From Aquabacter sp040049275 (lineage in GTDB: Bacteria; Pseudomonadota; Alphaproteobacteria; Rhizobiales; Xanthobacteraceae), in NCBI RefSeq assembly GCF_040049275.1, contig NZ_JBDZDT010000002.1, forward strand, positions 657,279 through 721,278: a DNA stretch of 64,000 bases, read 5' to 3'. Below, piece by piece: positions 62,431 to 64,000 of this stretch (the first letter of the stretch is position 1; every line of letters starts with the position of its first letter). Under the pieces are notes generated by a model, which was given only the letters and a program-made list of their open reading frames with translations, searched no databases and was not told the origin of the DNA. Position numbers and translations under genes: made by a program.

Positions 62431-62820
62431 CTAAGCGTGGCCGTCCACAGCATCCGCCTGAGCGGGCGTGATGGCCACCGATTCGCCGCAGCCGCAGGCC
62501 GAGGTCTGGTTCGGATTGTTGAAGACGAACTGAGCGGAGAGCTTGTCGGTCTTGTAATCCATCTCGGTGCCCAGGAGGAACAGCACCGCCTTGGGGTCGA
62601 TGATCACCTTGACGCCCTTGTCCTCCACCACGTCGTCGCGGGGGCCGATCTCGGAGGCGTAGTCCATAGTGTAGGACATGCCGGCGCAGCCGCCATTCTT
62701 CACGCCCACGCGCACGGCGGCGGCGGGCGGGTCGCTGCGGGACATGATCTGGTGCAGGCGGGCGGCGGCGGCATCGGTGATGCGCATGACCGCCGGACGG
62801 GGACGCACAGTTGCGTTCAT
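62431..62820 (-). CDS. sufA: A-type Fe-S carrier (SufA/IscA/HesB family)
   Basis: A 129-residue carrier that takes new Fe-S clusters from the scaffold to target proteins. The three ligand cysteines are visible: one in VKNGGCAGMSY and two in SACGCGES. The N-terminal extension (ATVRPRPAVM) precedes the domain. Alphaproteobacteria often encode this gene at the end of the SUF operon after sufT; here it is about 21 kb away. Whether it is SufA or another A-type protein cannot be settled from sequence. Confidence 0.88.
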   Translation of the reverse strand: MNATVRPRPAVMRITDAAAARLHQIMSRSDPPAAAVRVGVKNGGCAGMSYTMDYASEIGPRDDVVEDKGVKVIIDPKAVLFLLGTEMDYKTDKLSAQFVFNNPNQTSACGCGESVAITPAQADAVDGHA

Positions 62821-62982
62821 CGGCAAAAACTCCTGACCACACCGGTTCAAGGCCGGCGGATCTGCTCCCTAAAGATGGGGGATGTCGGCCCGTGGAGCAA
62901 GAGCCATGCCGATTGGCGGTGTTGCACCCCATGCAACCCTATGGCGCATCTGGCGTTCAGCTTGGCAATGGAGGCGACAGCC

Positions 62983-63876
62983 ATGGCCAAGATGCCCCGC
63001 GCGCCGGCGGACCGGGCGACGCTGAAGGACAAGGACAAAGGCGGCGACCTCTCCGCCAAGGAGGACGAGGTCGTCGAGGAGCGGGTCAATCTGCGGCCGC
63101 TCGCGGTCTATGAGGTGATCCGCCGGGAGGGGGTGGAGGAGCTTCAGCGGCCATTCGTGAGCCTCTGGTGGTCGGGCATCGCGGCCGGGCTCTCCATCGG
63201 CTTCTCCATCGTGGCGGAGGGCGCGCTGCATGCGCACCTTCCGGAGGCCGGCTGGCGGGGGCTGGTGGAGAGCCTTGGCTATTCAGTGGGCTTTCTTATC
63301 GTCATCCTCGGCCGCTACCAGCTTTTCACCGAGATCACGCTGACCGCGGTGCTGCCGGTGCTGGCGGAGCCATCGCGGGGAAGCTTCCTGGCGCTGCTGC
63401 GCATCTGGGGCGTGGTGCTGGCGGCGAATCTTGTGGGCACGGCGCTGTTCGGGGCCATGCTGGCCTCCGGCCTGTTCCTGCCGCAGGACCATCAGGAAGG
63501 CATCCTCGCCATCGCCCGCGATCTTGCCACGCTCAGCCCCTTCGAGGCCCTGTGGCGCGGCATTCTCGGGGGCTGGCTGGTGGCGACTGTGGTCTGGCTG
63601 CTGCCCAGCGCGGAGCATTCGCGCTTTGCTGTCATCATGCTGCTCACCGCCATGATCTCGGCGCTGGAGCTCTCCCACGTCATTTCAGGCTCGGTGGAGG
63701 TGTTCCTGCTGCTGTTCTCCGGCGAGCTGGTGGCCGGCGCCGCCCTCGGGATCCTTTTGCCGCTGCTGGCCGGCAACGTCATCGGCGGTTCTGCGCTATT
63801 CGCGCTTCTGGCCTACGGGCAGGTGAAGGAGGAGATGGCTGAGCCGGGGGCGAGCAGGGAGGCGGCGGCGCCTTAG
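62983..63876 (+). CDS. Formate/nitrite transporter (FNT) family protein
   Basis: A 297-residue membrane protein of the FNT family, YfdC-like branch. A charged N-terminal extension (DKDKGGDLSAKEDEVVEERV) precedes six hydrophobic segments. FSIVAEGALHAHLPEAGWRG, GRYQLFTEITLTAVLP and NLVGTALFGAMLASG correspond to the pore-forming helices. Substrate may be formate, nitrite or another small anion. I chose the ATG at 62983; one in-frame ATG lies about 14 residues upstream. A transposase gene begins 73 bases after its stop. Confidence 0.87.
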   Translation: MAKMPRAPADRATLKDKDKGGDLSAKEDEVVEERVNLRPLAVYEVIRREGVEELQRPFVSLWWSGIAAGLSIGFSIVAEGALHAHLPEAGWRGLVESLGYSVGFLIVILGRYQLFTEITLTAVLPVLAEPSRGSFLALLRIWGVVLAANLVGTALFGAMLASGLFLPQDHQEGILAIARDLATLSPFEALWRGILGGWLVATVVWLLPSAEHSRFAVIMLLTAMISALELSHVISGSVEVFLLLFSGELVAGAALGILLPLLAGNVIGGSALFALLAYGQVKEEMAEPGASREAAAP

Positions 63877-63879
63877 GGT

Positions 63880-64000
63880 CTGAACTCAATCGAGTTGCGG
63901 TTTGGTTGTGTTACTGATTCAAAGCTTCTGCTTGAGAGCGGAGGCTTGAATGGCGAAGGCTCTGACGTGGTTGAGCGATGCGGAGTGGGCTCGGATCGAA
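63880..64000 (+). mobile_element. Left end of an insertion sequence (partial, boundary inferred)
   Basis: Just after the FNT-family stop the sequence changes to lower GC with no gene, and 70 bases later the transposase start appears. The segment beginning TCTGAACTCAATCGAGTTGC may be the terminal inverted repeat, but the other end is outside the window, so the boundary is a guess. Confidence 0.55.
63950..64000 (+). CDS. Transposase, N-terminal fragment (IS5-like)
   Basis: The first 17 codons (MAKALTWLSDAEWARIE) continue beyond the window. The pattern Leu-Ser/Thr-Asp-Ala-Glu-Trp-x-x-Ile-Glu is the characteristic start of IS5-family (DDE) transposases. GGAGG lies ahead of the ATG. Whether the gene is intact cannot be seen. 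Confidence 0.75.
   Translation, partial: MAKALTWLSDAEWARIE

Overview
The window reads as ordinary chromosome of a GC-rich alphaproteobacterium of the order Hyphomicrobiales, most likely Xanthobacteraceae (Xanthobacter, Azorhizobium or Starkeya type). This is inferred from the dense coding, the gene orders rnd-lptC-lptA-lptB-rpoN and desulfurase-sufBCD-sufS-sufT, the MctP-type symporter with its DUF3311 partner, EcfG-, FixK/FNR- and Irr-type promoter motifs, and families of short palindromic intergenic repeats. There is no 16S rRNA gene, so genus is a guess. No plasmid, phage or CRISPR signature is visible. The only mobile-element trace is the first 17 codons of a transposase at the right edge.

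Layout. 0-5.7 kb: DUF559 gene, trpA, a convergent monocarboxylate-type symporter pair, then accD and folC; the symporter pair and a composite repeat separate trpA from accD. 5.9-10.6 kb (minus): rnd, lptC, lptA, lptB, rpoN. 10.8-12.2 kb: two secreted proteins, each with two cyanovirin-N (CVNH) repeats, and a small secreted protein. 12.3-14.1 kb: ilvD. 14.5-17 kb: a stress or detoxification group (ring-cleaving dioxygenase, hydrolase, OsmC, CsbD). 17-18.2 kb: zinc metallopeptidase. 18.2-25.5 kb: a GntR-controlled catabolic operon with a complete TRAP transporter, two SDR enzymes, a Gfo/Idh oxidoreductase and a lactone-active amidohydrolase. 25.6-33.6 kb: BCP peroxiredoxin, a large AsmA/DUF3971 protein, a PRC-barrel protein, tyrS, a GT2-like protein and anmK.

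33.8-41.4 kb: the SUF Fe-S assembly operon behind an Irr-type palindrome. 41.5-46.3 kb: thiamin genes (thiO-thiS-thiG under a TPP riboswitch and a separate ThiE/TenI homologue) with a TDT transporter between them. 46.4-53.5 kb: GST, NUDIX, then ALDH, glutaryl-CoA dehydrogenase, a CoA transferase and a TPP enzyme, probably for lysine/glutarate breakdown. 53.7-58.1 kb: eutB-eutC-eat for ethanolamine use, with a very good sigma-54 promoter ahead of eat. 58.1-63.9 kb: small conserved proteins, an RhtA-like exporter, aldose 1-epimerase, a PsiF-like protein, tRNA-Leu(UAA), a DoxX protein, an unlinked SufA/IscA-type carrier and an FNT-family transporter.

I see no clearly new multi-gene system such as a defence island. 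The items most worth following up are the tandem CVNH proteins, the TRAP/lactonase operon, the CoA-transferase/TPP-enzyme pair, the candidate alternative-sigma and FixK/FNR promoters, and the composite repeat near 1.3 kb. All functional calls come from reading motifs and recalling families; no database search was run.
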